The notes beneath the pieces were generated by a model. The model saw only the letters and a list, made by a program, of their open reading frames with translations, was not told the DNA's origin and did no database searches. Source: Sebaldella sp. S0638 (GTDB lineage Bacteria; Fusobacteriota; Fusobacteriia; Fusobacteriales; Leptotrichiaceae). From it: 36,144 nucleotides of DNA. Numbering within the stretch: position 1 is the first letter of the stretch; each line of letters starts with the position of its first letter. The translations under genes were made by a program, and so were the position numbers. Shown here piece by piece: positions 8,518-16,688 of the stretch. Where the stretch lies: the NCBI RefSeq assembly GCF_024158605.1, contig NZ_JAMZGM010000036.1:1-36144 (forward strand), in the 5' to 3' direction.

Positions 8518-8589
8518 ATGAAAAGAAATTTTTGGAGCTGGTGGAATAATATTTTACAATTAAATATTTTTTCTGCTTATACCAAATAA
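8518..8589 (+). CDS. trpL: trp operon leader peptide (23 aa, three Trp codons)
   Basis: ATG at 8518 follows an AAAGGAGAG ribosome site by a normal spacing. The peptide reads MKRNFWSWWNNILQ and then nine more residues, with tandem Trp codons at 8533-8535, 8539-8541 and 8542-8544. Trp is the rarest amino acid, so three in four positions just upstream of the trp genes is the signature of ribosome-stalling attenuation. The stop codon (8587-8589) is followed within six bases by a strand (8595-8604) able to pair with the 5' arm of the terminator (8617-8626). A ribosome at the stop would cover that strand and permit termination; a ribosome stalled at the Trp codons would leave it free to antiterminate. 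The family-level mechanism is known from proteobacterial trp operons; its operation here is inferred. Confidence 0.88.
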   Translation: MKRNFWSWWNNILQLNIFSAYTK

Positions 8590-8594
8590 TTTTT

Positions 8595-8626
8595 GTGATT
8601 CTTTTATATTTATAGTAAAGAGATAT
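8595..8626 (+). promoter_or_regulatory. Possible trp antiterminator helix
   Basis: Bases 8595-8604 can pair with 8617-8626 through a core of TCTTT/AAAGA extended by G-T pairs, with one mismatch and a 12-nt loop. This competes with the 5' arm of the terminator at 8617-8654. The helix is weak and was found by eye. Confidence 0.45.
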
Positions 8627-8654
8627 TATCAAATTTGGTGATATCTCTTTTTTT
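8617..8654 (+). terminator. trp leader attenuator (terminator 1)
   Basis: A 15-bp stem (8617-8631 with 8636-8650, including two G-T pairs) closes a 4-nt AATT loop and runs into seven T residues (8648-8654). It lies 27 nt after the leader-peptide stop and upstream of trpE, where termination would keep the trp genes off. Confidence 0.88.
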
Positions 8655-8658
8655 ATAT

Positions 8659-8695
8659 AGAGTTTTTCGGTATCTGCGAAGGACTCTTTTTATTT
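8659..8695 (+). terminator. Second terminator-like hairpin before trpE
   Basis: AGAGTTTTTCG (8659-8669) pairs with CGAAGGACTCT (8677-8687) over 11 bp including two G-T pairs, with a 7-nt loop and a T-rich tail (8687-8695). It stands only a few bases after terminator 1 and about 20 bases before the trpE ribosome site GGAGG (8708-8712). Confidence 0.7.
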
Positions 8696-8717
8696 TATAA
8701 AAATTCGGAGGTTAACC

Positions 8718-9983
8718 ATGATTATAGATTTAGAATATAAAGCTGCCGACTGCTTTAATCTTATAAAAAACATATTTCAAAACAGTTATCTTGCAGAAGA
8801 TAACAGACAGGTAATTATAGGTATTGATGTTACTTATCTTGATTCGGAAAAATTTTCTTATGAAGATATACGCGGATTTATTAAGTCCCAAAAGGGCATT
8901 GCTGATTTTTCCGGACTGTTTGGCGTATTCTCATATGAAACTGTACATTATTTTGAGAAAATAATTAAAAATGATAATTCGGAATATTACTATCCAGACT
9001 TTGTATTTGCAGATGCCGGTGCATATCTTCACTTTAATAAGAAAAATTCAGTATTCAGCTTTTTCGGAGATAAAGAAAAATATTCAGATTTACTGCTTCG
9101 GTTAAAAGGAAAGATTGATACTGTAAAACCGCATAAGAACAGAGACTTTAAAATTATCAGTGATGAACAGAGAAAAAAGAAAATATTTCTTGAAAATGTC
9201 AGTAAAGCAAAAGAATATATCAAAAAAGGCGATATCTTTCAGGTAGTATTAAGCTCACAGATAGTTCTCGAATCAGACTTTGATCCTTATGACTTCTATA
9301 CTGAACTTGCAGAAAAAAATCCTTCACCTTATATGTTTTATTTTCCTTCGCCATACGGTACAGTTATCGGCTCAAGTCCGGAAATACTGTTAAAAATAGA
9401 AAACAGCCGGATTTTTATAGCGCCGATTGCAGGAACAAGACCCAGAGGAAAAGATACCGAAGAAGACAGATTTCTTGCAGATGATCTTCTGAATGATGAC
9501 AAGGAACTTGCAGAACACAGAATGCTTATTGACCTTGCACGAAACGACATAGGAAAATTCAGTATACCGGGTAGTGTCAGAGTGGAAAATCCAATGCATA
9601 TAGAATATTTTCAGCATGTTATGCATATTGTAAGTGATGTTTACGGTGAAATGAAGAAGGAAACTGACATTTTCGATGTTTTAACCACTGCATTTCCTGC
9701 GGGAACCCTAAGCGGAGCGCCAAAGATCAGGGCAATGGAAATAATATCAGAGCTGGAAAACAACAGACGCAATATCTACGGCGGCGGTACGGGCTTTCTG
9801 CATTATAACGGTGATTCCCAGATTGCCATTACTATAAGAACCGCATTTTATAAAGATAAGAGGTATTATATACAGTCAGGTGCAGGAATTGTCTATGATT
9901 CAGACCCTGAAAAAGAATACCGCGAAATACTTCACAAAAGAAAATCGCTGACTGGAATTTTTGAAAAGGAGGGAAATTTATGA
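8718..9983 (+). CDS. trpE: Anthranilate synthase component I (TrpE), short form
   Basis: TrpE converts chorismate to anthranilate using ammonia delivered by TrpG. The chorismate-binding domain is complete: PIAGTRPRGKD (PIAGT marks TrpE; PabB usually has PIKGT), LIDLARNDIG, PAGTLSGAPKIRAMEII, GGGTGFLHYNGD and a C-terminal SGAGIVYDSDPEKEY. At 421 aa it is clearly shorter than the roughly 460-520 aa of most TrpE proteins; the N-terminal domain is reduced. I do not see the LLES-type motif that contributes to the tryptophan feedback site, so feedback inhibition may be altered. The start is set by GGAGG at 8708. It overlaps trpG by four bases (ATGA). Confidence 0.94.
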   Translation: MIIDLEYKAADCFNLIKNIFQNSYLAEDNRQVIIGIDVTYLDSEKFSYEDIRGFIKSQKGIADFSGLFGVFSYETVHYFEKIIKNDNSEYYYPDFVFADAGAYLHFNKKNSVFSFFGDKEKYSDLLLRLKGKIDTVKPHKNRDFKIISDEQRKKKIFLENVSKAKEYIKKGDIFQVVLSSQIVLESDFDPYDFYTELAEKNPSPYMFYFPSPYGTVIGSSPEILLKIENSRIFIAPIAGTRPRGKDTEEDRFLADDLLNDDKELAEHRMLIDLARNDIGKFSIPGSVRVENPMHIEYFQHVMHIVSDVYGEMKKETDIFDVLTTAFPAGTLSGAPKIRAMEIISELENNRRNIYGGGTGFLHYNGDSQIAITIRTAFYKDKRYYIQSGAGIVYDSDPEKEYREILHKRKSLTGIFEKEGNL

Positions 9984-10573
9984 TTTTACTAATTGATAAC
10001 TATGATTCTTTTGTTTTCAACGTAAAACAGTACATTGAGGATATCAGCGGAAAAAGTGTCTATACTGTAAGAAACGACAGTATTACCATAAAAGATATCA
10101 GAGAACTAAAGCCTTCGGGAATTATTCTGTCTCCCGGACCAAAACACCCTTCTGACAGCAATATATGTCTTGATATTCTGAAAAACATTTCAGATATTCC
10201 CGTTCTGGGTATTTGTCTCGGACATCAGGCTGTGGGATATTCGCTTTCAGGCGAGATAAACTGTCTTGATATCCCTGTTCACGGCAAAACCAGCAATATT
10301 AATATTATAAAGAAAGAAAAATTATTTGATAATATACCTGAAAGTTTTTCTGTTATGCGGTATCACTCACTGTATATCTCTGAAAACAACTTTCCCGAAG
10401 AATTGGAAATACTTGCCAAAACAGATGACGGCATAATAATGGCAGTAAAACATAAAACAAAAGAAATATACGGTGTTCAGTTTCATCCGGAATCATATTT
10501 TACAGATTACGGGAAGGAAATTCTGAAAAACTTTATTTCAATATCATATAATCAGGAGGAAAATTTATGCTAA
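9980..10573 (+). CDS. trpG: Anthranilate synthase component II, glutamine amidotransferase
   Basis: This 197-aa class I glutamine amidotransferase hydrolyses glutamine and channels ammonia to TrpE. The nucleophile is C79 in GICLGHQ, and the catalytic His and Glu are H169 and E171 in GVQFHPES. The N-terminal LIDNYDSF and the SPGPKHP oxyanion strand are present. The same subunit can serve PabB in folate synthesis in many bacteria; no pabB is visible here. ATG overlaps the trpE stop, and its own end contains the ribosome site of trpD, so the three are coupled. Confidence 0.95.
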   Translation: MILLIDNYDSFVFNVKQYIEDISGKSVYTVRNDSITIKDIRELKPSGIILSPGPKHPSDSNICLDILKNISDIPVLGICLGHQAVGYSLSGEINCLDIPVHGKTSNINIIKKEKLFDNIPESFSVMRYHSLYISENNFPEELEILAKTDDGIIMAVKHKTKEIYGVQFHPESYFTDYGKEILKNFISISYNQEENLC

Positions 10574-11586
10574 GAAAATATATTATAAAACTACAGGATA
10601 AAGAAAGTCTTTCAAATACAGATTTTGAAGAAATAGTAAAAATCATCGCTGATAAGTCTTATGATAAAAACCAGCTCAGCGCGCTTCTTGTTCTTATATC
10701 TGAGGAAAGTCTTACACCGGAAGGATTGGCCGCCTTTGTAAAAAACATTTTAAAATACAGTTCTACATTTGAAGATACAGGAGCTATGATTGATGTGTGC
10801 GGAACAGGAGGAGACGGATTCAAAACTATTAATATCTCCACAGCAACAGCATTTATCTGCGGCGCTCTCGGTGTGACAGTGGCGAAGCACGGCAACAGAG
10901 CTGTTTCCAGCAGAAGCGGCAGCAGTGACATTCTGGATATTCTGAATGTGCCATTGGAAAGCTCTATTGACAGACAGCAGCATATCCTAAAAAATCAAAA
11001 TCTATCTTTCTTTCATGCGCCATATTTCCACAAACTTGTGGGAGAAGTAAAAACGCTCCGTGAAAAACTCGGAGTAAGAACAGTTTTCAATATTTTAGGG
11101 CCGCTTCTTCACCCAAATTTACACTTGAAATATCAGCTTGTAGGCATCTATCACAAACCTGTCCAGAGCCTTTATGCCGAAACACTCCGGCATCTGGGAA
11201 GAGAACATGCGCTTATTGTAAGGGGAAATGACGGGCTTGATGAAATATCCATAACTGCTGACACCAAGATCATAGAAGTAAAACAGGATAAAATAAAAGA
11301 ATTTTATATTTCACCTGAAGAATACGGCTTCAAAAGAACAGCCCACAGTGAAATTACCGGAGGAAATCCTGAGGAAAATGCCGAAATTCTTATTAATATA
11401 CTAAACGGCAGAGAAAAAGGGGCTAAAAGGGATATTGTCGTTCTGAACTCTATGTTTGCAGTCTATACATCAGACTTCTGCGATTCTCCTGAAAAAGCAA
11501 AGACAATAATAGAAAACGCTCTGAACAGCGGTCATATTTATGATTATTTCAGAAACTACATTAATTTTTTAAAGGAGGTAAGCTAA
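10567..11586 (+). CDS. trpD: Anthranilate phosphoribosyltransferase
   Basis: TrpD transfers phosphoribose from PRPP to anthranilate. The 339-aa protein has the family length and its signature: CGTGGDGFKTINIST (about 79-93) for PRPP, then KHGNRAVSSRSGSSDILD (about 106-123) for phosphate and anthranilate, and later the conserved LGPLLHP. It is a stand-alone TrpD rather than a TrpG-TrpD fusion. The start overlaps trpG by seven bases and uses GGAGG inside trpG. It ends TAATG with trpC, a one-base overlap. Confidence 0.96.
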   Translation: MLRKYIIKLQDKESLSNTDFEEIVKIIADKSYDKNQLSALLVLISEESLTPEGLAAFVKNILKYSSTFEDTGAMIDVCGTGGDGFKTINISTATAFICGALGVTVAKHGNRAVSSRSGSSDILDILNVPLESSIDRQQHILKNQNLSFFHAPYFHKLVGEVKTLREKLGVRTVFNILGPLLHPNLHLKYQLVGIYHKPVQSLYAETLRHLGREHALIVRGNDGLDEISITADTKIIEVKQDKIKEFYISPEEYGFKRTAHSEITGGNPEENAEILINILNGREKGAKRDIVVLNSMFAVYTSDFCDSPEKAKTIIENALNSGHIYDYFRNYINFLKEVS

Positions 11587-12314
11587 TGTCTAATATACTG
11601 CAAAAAATCAAACTGGAAAGGGAAAAACAACTTTCCGATGAAAAAAATCTTCTTTCAAAACCCTCACTTATAAAGGCTTTGAAAAAGGAAGGAATTCAGA
11701 TAATCGGTGAGATAAAAAGAGCTTCTCCATCCAAAGGAAAAATTGCCGAAAATACTTTTGACATTGAAAAACAGCTTGATTATTATGTAAAAAATAATAT
11801 TGCAGCTTTTTCCATCCTTACAGAAAACCATTTTTTCAAAGGAAAGAATGAAGACCTTAGTTTTGCCAGAGAACTTTATCCCGAAATCCCTATACTGCGT
11901 AAAGATTTTATTTTTGATCCGTTTCAGGTAGCACAGGCAAAATTTATCGGGGCAAGTGCAGTTCTCCTTATAGTAAAAATGCTTTCAGATACTGAATTGA
12001 AAAAGCTTCATAAACTCGCACTTGATCTGGAACTGGAAGTTCTTGTAGAAATACATAACGAAGAAGATTTGGAAAGAGCTTTGAAAATCCCTGATATTGC
12101 TCTTTTGGGAATTAACAACAGAAATCTCGACACTTTTGAAACTTCACTTTCTGTTACAGAAAAATTTTTTCCAAAAATTCCCGCTGACAGAAATATTACT
12201 ATTATAAGTGAAAGCGGTATACATACTCATGAAGACTTAAAATTCGTGGAATCTATCGGTGTTTCCGGGGTTCTTATAGGCGAATCCCTTATGAAAGGCG
12301 GTCTTTTAGCATAA
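11586..12314 (+). CDS. trpC: Indole-3-glycerol phosphate synthase
   Basis: The 242-aa TIM-barrel enzyme closes the ring of carboxyphenylaminodeoxyribulose phosphate. Visible signatures are EIKRASPSKG (catalytic Lys, phosphate site), LTENHFFKG, LRKDFIFDPFQ, GINNRNLDTF and SESGIHTHEDL with the terminal GVLIGESLM. It is somewhat shorter than E. coli TrpC because it is not fused to TrpF, which is a separate gene next door. Ribosome site AAAGGAGG precedes the ATG within trpD. Confidence 0.95.
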   Translation: MSNILQKIKLEREKQLSDEKNLLSKPSLIKALKKEGIQIIGEIKRASPSKGKIAENTFDIEKQLDYYVKNNIAAFSILTENHFFKGKNEDLSFARELYPEIPILRKDFIFDPFQVAQAKFIGASAVLLIVKMLSDTELKKLHKLALDLELEVLVEIHNEEDLERALKIPDIALLGINNRNLDTFETSLSVTEKFFPKIPADRNITIISESGIHTHEDLKFVESIGVSGVLIGESLMKGGLLA

Positions 12315-12347
12315 AAATAGAAAAATAAAGCAATGGAAAGGAAAACT

Positions 12348-12956
12348 ATGAGCAAACTAAAAATATGCGGAATCAGGTCTATAGAAGAGATATTGGAACT
12401 TGCAGAACTGGACATTGATTATTTCGGCTGTATTTTTGCCAACAGCCCAAGACAGGTTTCTGTGGAACTTGCTAAAAAAATAACTGAAACCGCTCATAAA
12501 TATAATAAAAAAACAGTAGGTGTTTTCGTAAATTCTTCAGCAGATGAAATAAGGGAAATAAGAAGTGTCGTAAAGCTCGATGTTATCCAGCTTCACGGCG
12601 ACGAAACCCCGGAATTCTGCAAAAAACTCGGCGGAACTATCTGGAAAGTATTCAGAGTTTTTGATGAAATACCTGATATCACACCTTACAGAGACTATAT
12701 TGAATATGCACTATTTGATACCAAAGGTAAAGATTACGGCGGAAACGGAATTATTTTTGACTGGAGTATACTTAAAAATCTCGATTTTCCATATGTTCTC
12801 GCTGGTGGTCTGTCAAAAGAAAATATAAAAAATGCCCTGAAATATAATCCGGCAGTTCTGGATATCAACAGCAAAGCAGAGATCAATAACAGAAAAGATA
12901 AAAACCTTATATTAGATATAATAGATATTGTTAAACAAGAAAGGAATGAAATATGA
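12348..12956 (+). CDS. trpF: Phosphoribosylanthranilate isomerase
   Basis: TrpF is a 202-aa TIM barrel that isomerises phosphoribosylanthranilate. The start at 12348 ([11 protein letters not shown]) is chosen over an in-frame ATG at 12333 because AAGGA sits five bases before it and family members begin right at the KICGI strand, whose Cys is catalytic. Other motifs: [20 protein letters not shown] (general acid Asp and loop) and [11 protein letters not shown]. The usual DVSSGVE phosphate loop reads DINSKAE, a mild departure. The 33-bp gap after trpC is the largest in the operon. It overlaps trpB by ATGA. Confidence 0.93.
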   Translation: MSKLKICGIRSIEEILELAELDIDYFGCIFANSPRQVSVELAKKITETAHKYNKKTVGVFVNSSADEIREIRSVVKLDVIQLHGDETPEFCKKLGGTIWKVFRVFDEIPDITPYRDYIEYALFDTKGKDYGGNGIIFDWSILKNLDFPYVLAGGLSKENIKNALKYNPAVLDINSKAEINNRKDKNLILDIIDIVKQERNEI

Positions 12957-14134
12957 ATAAAAAATCTTATTATGGTGATTTTGGCGGACAGTTTGTTCCC
13001 GAAACTATTATGAATGCACTTATAGAACTGGAAAAAGAATATGAGAAAACCATTGATGACAAGGAGTTCAGAGATGAATTCCAGAGCCTTCTAAAAGACT
13101 TTGTGGGACGGGAAACACCTTTATACCATGCAAAAAATTTAAGCAGACATTACGGGCATAATATATTTTTGAAAAGAGAGGATCTGAATCATACAGGAGC
13201 CCATAAAATAAACAATGCACTTGGTCAGGCACTGCTTGCACAAAAAATGGGAAAAAAGAAAATAATCGCCGAAACAGGTGCAGGACAGCACGGAGTTGCC
13301 ACAGCTACAGCTGCCGCTCTTCTGGGCATGGAATGTGACGTTTATATGGGAGCTGTTGATATAGAGAGACAGAAATTAAATGTTTTCCGTATGGAACTGC
13401 TTGGTGCTAAAGTTATTTCCGTGGAAGAAGGGCTGAAAACATTAAAAGAAGCTACTACTGCTGCTATTCAGGCATGGGTTAACGAAGTGGAGAATGTGTT
13501 TTATGTCATAGGTTCAGTGGTAGGCCCTTATCCGTATCCGGAAATGGTAAAAGACTTTCAGTCTGTTATTGGTGATGAAACAAAAAAACAGATGGAAAAA
13601 TACGGGAATACAGACTGTATTATTGCCTGTGTCGGCGGCGGCAGCAATGCCATGGGAATTTTTTCAGCTTTTCTTGACGACAAAGATACCGCATTATATG
13701 GAATTGAAGCAGGAGGAAAAGGTATTGATACAGATGAACACGCCGCTACTCTCACAATGGGAAGTCCGGGAATACTTCACGGAATGAAGACTTATGTACT
13801 TCAGGACAAATACGGCCGTATAAATCCCGTTCATTCCATATCAGCGGGACTTGATTATCCCGGAGTCGGTCCGGAACACTCTTTTCTTTTTGATACAAAG
13901 AGAGTTACATATGCAGCTGTTACTGATAACGAAGCTATGGAAGCATTGCTGCTGCTTACGCAGAAAGAAGGAATAATTCCTGCTATAGAAAGTGCACATG
14001 CTGTGGCTTACCTTGAAAAGCTCTGCCCTGTTCTTGAAGGAAAGAAAAATATTGTTGTAAATATCTCAGGACGTGGTGACAAAGATATGCATACGGTATT
14101 TTCTATATTAAAAGGAGGCGAAGTCCATGAATAA
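12953..14134 (+). CDS. trpB: Tryptophan synthase beta chain
   Basis: The 393-aa TrpB1-type subunit condenses indole with serine using PLP. It has [11 protein letters not shown] at the start and [20 protein letters not shown] with the PLP-binding Lys of HKINNA at about residue 84. The glycine-rich phosphate loop GGGSNAMG, the AETGAGQHG segment and the C-terminal ISGRGDKDM follow. Its length and the full tunnel-forming region indicate the version that partners TrpA rather than the stand-alone TrpB2. ATG overlaps the trpF stop. Confidence 0.97.
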   Translation: MNKKSYYGDFGGQFVPETIMNALIELEKEYEKTIDDKEFRDEFQSLLKDFVGRETPLYHAKNLSRHYGHNIFLKREDLNHTGAHKINNALGQALLAQKMGKKKIIAETGAGQHGVATATAAALLGMECDVYMGAVDIERQKLNVFRMELLGAKVISVEEGLKTLKEATTAAIQAWVNEVENVFYVIGSVVGPYPYPEMVKDFQSVIGDETKKQMEKYGNTDCIIACVGGGSNAMGIFSAFLDDKDTALYGIEAGGKGIDTDEHAATLTMGSPGILHGMKTYVLQDKYGRINPVHSISAGLDYPGVGPEHSFLFDTKRVTYAAVTDNEAMEALLLLTQKEGIIPAIESAHAVAYLEKLCPVLEGKKNIVVNISGRGDKDMHTVFSILKGGEVHE

Positions 14135-14885
14135 ACTGGAAAATATTTTTAAAGAGAAAAAAAATGTCAATATCGGATATATAGTAGGCGGTTTCCCGGA
14201 TATAAACTATACCAGAGAATTTCTTCTGAATCTGGAAAAATCACCAATTGATATATTGGAAATAGGTATTCCCTATTCTGATCCTATTGCCGACGGAAAA
14301 ATTATTTCTGAAGCTTCTTTTACTGCCGCACAGAATAATGTTACTCCTGACACTGTCTTTGATCTTTTGACTGCTGAAAAGGAAAAGATTAATACACCCC
14401 TTGTGTTTTTAATATATTACAATCTTATTTTTGCCTATGGAATTGATAACTTTATAAAAAAATCCGCCGAAGCTGGAATAACCGGACTTATAATTCCTGA
14501 CCTGCCTTATGAAGAAGCGCAGGAACTTATTGATAAACTAAATAAAAACAATATTGCCTTTATTCCTCTTGTAAGCGTTACCTCGAAAGACCGTATTCCA
14601 AAGCTGGTTTCACAGGGGAGCGGTTTTATATATGCCATTGCCTCACTTGGAGTTACGGGAACAAAACAGGTTTCCCCTGACAGGCTCACAGATTTTATAA
14701 ATGAAATAAAAGAACATACAGAACTTCCTGTAGCTATAGGCTTTGGAATAAAAAACAGAGAAGATATAAAAAAGCTGCGGGATTCTGCAGATGGATTAAT
14801 TGTAGGAACTTCCATAGTAAAATTAACAAAAAATCATAATCCTGATGAAATTCTTCCTGAATTACAGGAATTATTTACAGTATAA
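14127..14885 (+). CDS. trpA: Tryptophan synthase alpha chain
   Basis: The 252-aa TIM barrel cleaves indole-3-glycerol phosphate and passes indole to TrpB. The catalytic Glu and Asp are in [13 protein letters not shown] (about 46-58). [24 protein letters not shown] and [11 protein letters not shown] (phosphate site) follow. The ATG overlaps the end of trpB by eight bases, with GGAGG upstream inside trpB. It is the last trp gene and is followed by a strong hairpin terminator. Confidence 0.96.
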   Translation: MNKLENIFKEKKNVNIGYIVGGFPDINYTREFLLNLEKSPIDILEIGIPYSDPIADGKIISEASFTAAQNNVTPDTVFDLLTAEKEKINTPLVFLIYYNLIFAYGIDNFIKKSAEAGITGLIIPDLPYEEAQELIDKLNKNNIAFIPLVSVTSKDRIPKLVSQGSGFIYAIASLGVTGTKQVSPDRLTDFINEIKEHTELPVAIGFGIKNREDIKKLRDSADGLIVGTSIVKLTKNHNPDEILPELQELFTV

Positions 14886-14914
14886 ATTTTATACCAAATA
14901 AATATTTTTATAAA

Positions 14915-14950
14915 AGCCGGATTACTTCCCAATTTAATCCGGCTCTTTTT
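14915..14950 (+). terminator. Terminator of the trp operon
   Basis: AGCCGGATTA (14915-14924) pairs perfectly with TAATCCGGCT (14935-14944), followed by CTTTTT. It lies 29 bp after trpA and just before the convergent tetR stop codon. Confidence 0.9.
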
Positions 14951-14964
14951 CTGCTACTTATTAT

Positions 14965-15510
14965 TTATAAAACAGGTTTCCCCTCACTTAACATCTTATA
15001 TATAAAATCTACCCTGACAGCTATGTCTTCCACACTGTGACTTTCTTCCCCCGTCATAAGACCTATCATTATATTCATTATTCCGCCCTGTAAGAATTTT
15101 AGTATAAAATCATCATGACTGTTATCCTTAAAAACCACTTTCATAAATTTTTTCAGATATTCATCAGAAGAAATAGATATCAAGTATATAAGTTTATCAC
15201 GAAAAAACAGTTTATTATCCTCCAGATGTATCATAAAGTGGGAAAACAGTATTTCAATAAGTTGTTTATAACTTATATTTTCCATTTTGATTATTCTCTC
15301 CATAATTTTTTCAAAATTATCATTGAAGTAATATAAAACAATGTCTTCCTTACTCTCAAAATTTCTGTAGTAACTCAGCCTTGATACCCCGGCTTTGTTA
15401 CATATTTCTGTTATTTTTATCTCATGAAAGGATTTTTTTCTCATTAAATACAGCAATGACTGTACTATCAAACTTTTACTGTGAAATTTCTGCATCTCTT
15501 TACTTCTCAT
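14965..15510 (-). CDS. TetR-family transcriptional regulator
   Basis: This 181-aa regulator has an N-terminal TetR helix-turn-helix (about 8-55): SLLYLMRKKSFHEIKITEI, then AGVSRLSYYRNFESKEDIV. The remaining helical domain includes TetR_C-like hydrophobic stretches (GGIMNIMIGLMTGEES). I start it at 15510 because GGGAG (15521-15517) is six bases from that ATG but touches the alternative ATG at 15516. It is transcribed away from a flavoprotein gene, with a perfect 19-bp palindrome between them, so control of the flavoprotein and itself is likely. The inducer is unknown. Confidence 0.88.
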   Translation of the reverse strand: MRSKEMQKFHSKSLIVQSLLYLMRKKSFHEIKITEICNKAGVSRLSYYRNFESKEDIVLYYFNDNFEKIMERIIKMENISYKQLIEILFSHFMIHLEDNKLFFRDKLIYLISISSDEYLKKFMKVVFKDNSHDDFILKFLQGGIMNIMIGLMTGEESHSVEDIAVRVDFIYKMLSEGKPVL

Positions 15511-15560
15511 CTTCATCTCCCAAAGTGTAAATTTTTAAAATAATATTTTATATAAAAGTA

Positions 15561-15579
15561 ACAAAACAGCAGGTTTTGT
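15561..15579. promoter_or_regulatory. Perfect 19-bp palindrome between divergent tetR and flavoprotein genes
   Basis: ACAAAAC-AGCAG-GTTTTGT has 7-bp arms and a 5-bp spacer, and lies in the middle of the 173-bp divergent spacer. A possible flavoprotein promoter (TTGTAT at 15576-15581, TATGAT at 15601-15606) starts inside its right arm. It is the best operator candidate for the adjacent TetR protein. A second inverted pair, TATGATA (15601-15607) and TATCATA (15629-15635), is nearby. Confidence 0.5.
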
Positions 15580-15689
15580 ATCTTTAAAAAGAAAATTCAG
15601 TATGATATATTATTTTATGTAACAATTGTATCATATGGAATTTTTTTCTTCCAGAAATTTTAAAACAAAAATACTAAGGAGACAACATA

Positions 15690-16625
15690 ATGAAAATACT
15701 AGGAATTTCAGCCGGGACAAGAAACGGTAACAATGATTCAATGTGTAAGGAAGCATTGATGGGAGCACAGGAGGCAGGAGCTGAAGTAGAATTTATAAGA
15801 CTGCTTGATCTTGATATAAAGCATTGTACGGGATGTATTGCCTGTGTAAGAACTTTAATGTCAGGACAGGGCGGAATATGCACACTTAAAGATGATTTTG
15901 AATGGTTAAAGGATAAAATACTGGATGCCGACGGAATTGTTTTCTCTGTTCCGATCTTTGAAAAGGGAGCTTTGGGTATGTTCAGAACTCTGCTTGACCG
16001 CTTCGGTCCGAGAATGGACAGGGCAAATAATGTTATCGGTACAAAAATCGCAAGGGAAAACGGCGGAAAAGAGCCTGACCAGAGAGTTTTGAAAAATAAA
16101 GCAGTTTCATATATGGCATTAGGCGGATCTGAATGGACTACAAGGGTTCAGTGTGATATGGAACTGTTCTCGCTGGTTCCAATGTGGAAAACAATTAATA
16201 ATGAAGTTTTTGACTGGTCTACCAATATTCTGCTTGATGAGGAAAGAATAAATAAAGTAAACAAAATTGGGAAAAATCTTGCAATGGCATCATTAGAAGC
16301 AGATAATGCTGAATATCTCGGAGATCAGGGAATCTGCCCGCACTGCCACAGCAGAAATTTTTATTTAAATAATGATTCCAGCGAAGCTGTCTGCTGTTTG
16401 TGCGGAATAATCGGAGAAATAAAAGTAACTGACGGAAAAATCAGTTTTTACTTCCCGGAAGAACAGCTTTCCCATGCTCATAATACAATGCCCGGAAAAC
16501 TTATCCATGTTAATGACATCAGAGGTACTGTGGAGACACTAAAAGATATGAAAAATTCTCCTGTCTATGCTGAAAGAATAAAAAAATACAAAGAATTTAT
16601 TCAGCCGCTCAGACCTGAAAATTAA
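15690..16625 (+). CDS. Flavodoxin-fold NAD(P)H reductase, iron-sulfur flavoprotein-like, with zinc ribbon
   Basis: The 311-aa protein begins with an FMN-reductase/flavodoxin-like fold: ILGISAGTRNGNNDSMC (FMN phosphate loop), then VPIFEKGALGMFRTLLDRF. Four cysteines, C46, C49, C52 and C64 (CX2CX2CX11C), sit where iron-sulfur flavoproteins bind a 4Fe-4S cluster. The last spacing is longer than in classical Isf (X4-7). A C-terminal part has a CxxC pair C216/C219 and C235/C238, like a rubredoxin or zinc ribbon. It probably transfers electrons to an unknown acceptor in the cytosol; such enzymes often serve oxidative or nitroaromatic stress. It is divergent from a TetR gene, has AAGGAG upstream, and ends at a bidirectional terminator. 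Confidence 0.85.
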   Translation: MKILGISAGTRNGNNDSMCKEALMGAQEAGAEVEFIRLLDLDIKHCTGCIACVRTLMSGQGGICTLKDDFEWLKDKILDADGIVFSVPIFEKGALGMFRTLLDRFGPRMDRANNVIGTKIARENGGKEPDQRVLKNKAVSYMALGGSEWTTRVQCDMELFSLVPMWKTINNEVFDWSTNILLDEERINKVNKIGKNLAMASLEADNAEYLGDQGICPHCHSRNFYLNNDSSEAVCCLCGIIGEIKVTDGKISFYFPEEQLSHAHNTMPGKLIHVNDIRGTVETLKDMKNSPVYAERIKKYKEFIQPLRPEN

Positions 16626-16647
16626 GATATTAATATTTTGATTAAAA

Positions 16648-16688
16648 ATAAAAGAGATATAGTGCTGTAATTCCTGTATCTCTTTTAT
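16648..16688. terminator. Bidirectional terminator between flavoprotein and SUKH genes
   Basis: ATAAAAGAGATA (16648-16659) pairs perfectly with TATCTCTTTTAT (16677-16688) around a 17-nt loop. A/T-rich flanks give a T-rich tail in both directions. It overlaps the stop codon of the convergent SUKH gene. Confidence 0.75.

Noticed and set aside
8487-8717. T-box or TRAP-controlled trp leader
   Set aside because: No T-box sequence of the AGGGTGGNACCGCG kind and no run of spaced GAG/TAG triplets. The Trp-rich ORF explains the leader better.
8718-9983. pabB (aminodeoxychorismate synthase) instead of trpE
   Set aside because: PIAGT rather than PIKGT, PAGTLSGAPK rather than a PGGSVTGAPK-like loop, and first place in a complete trp operon.
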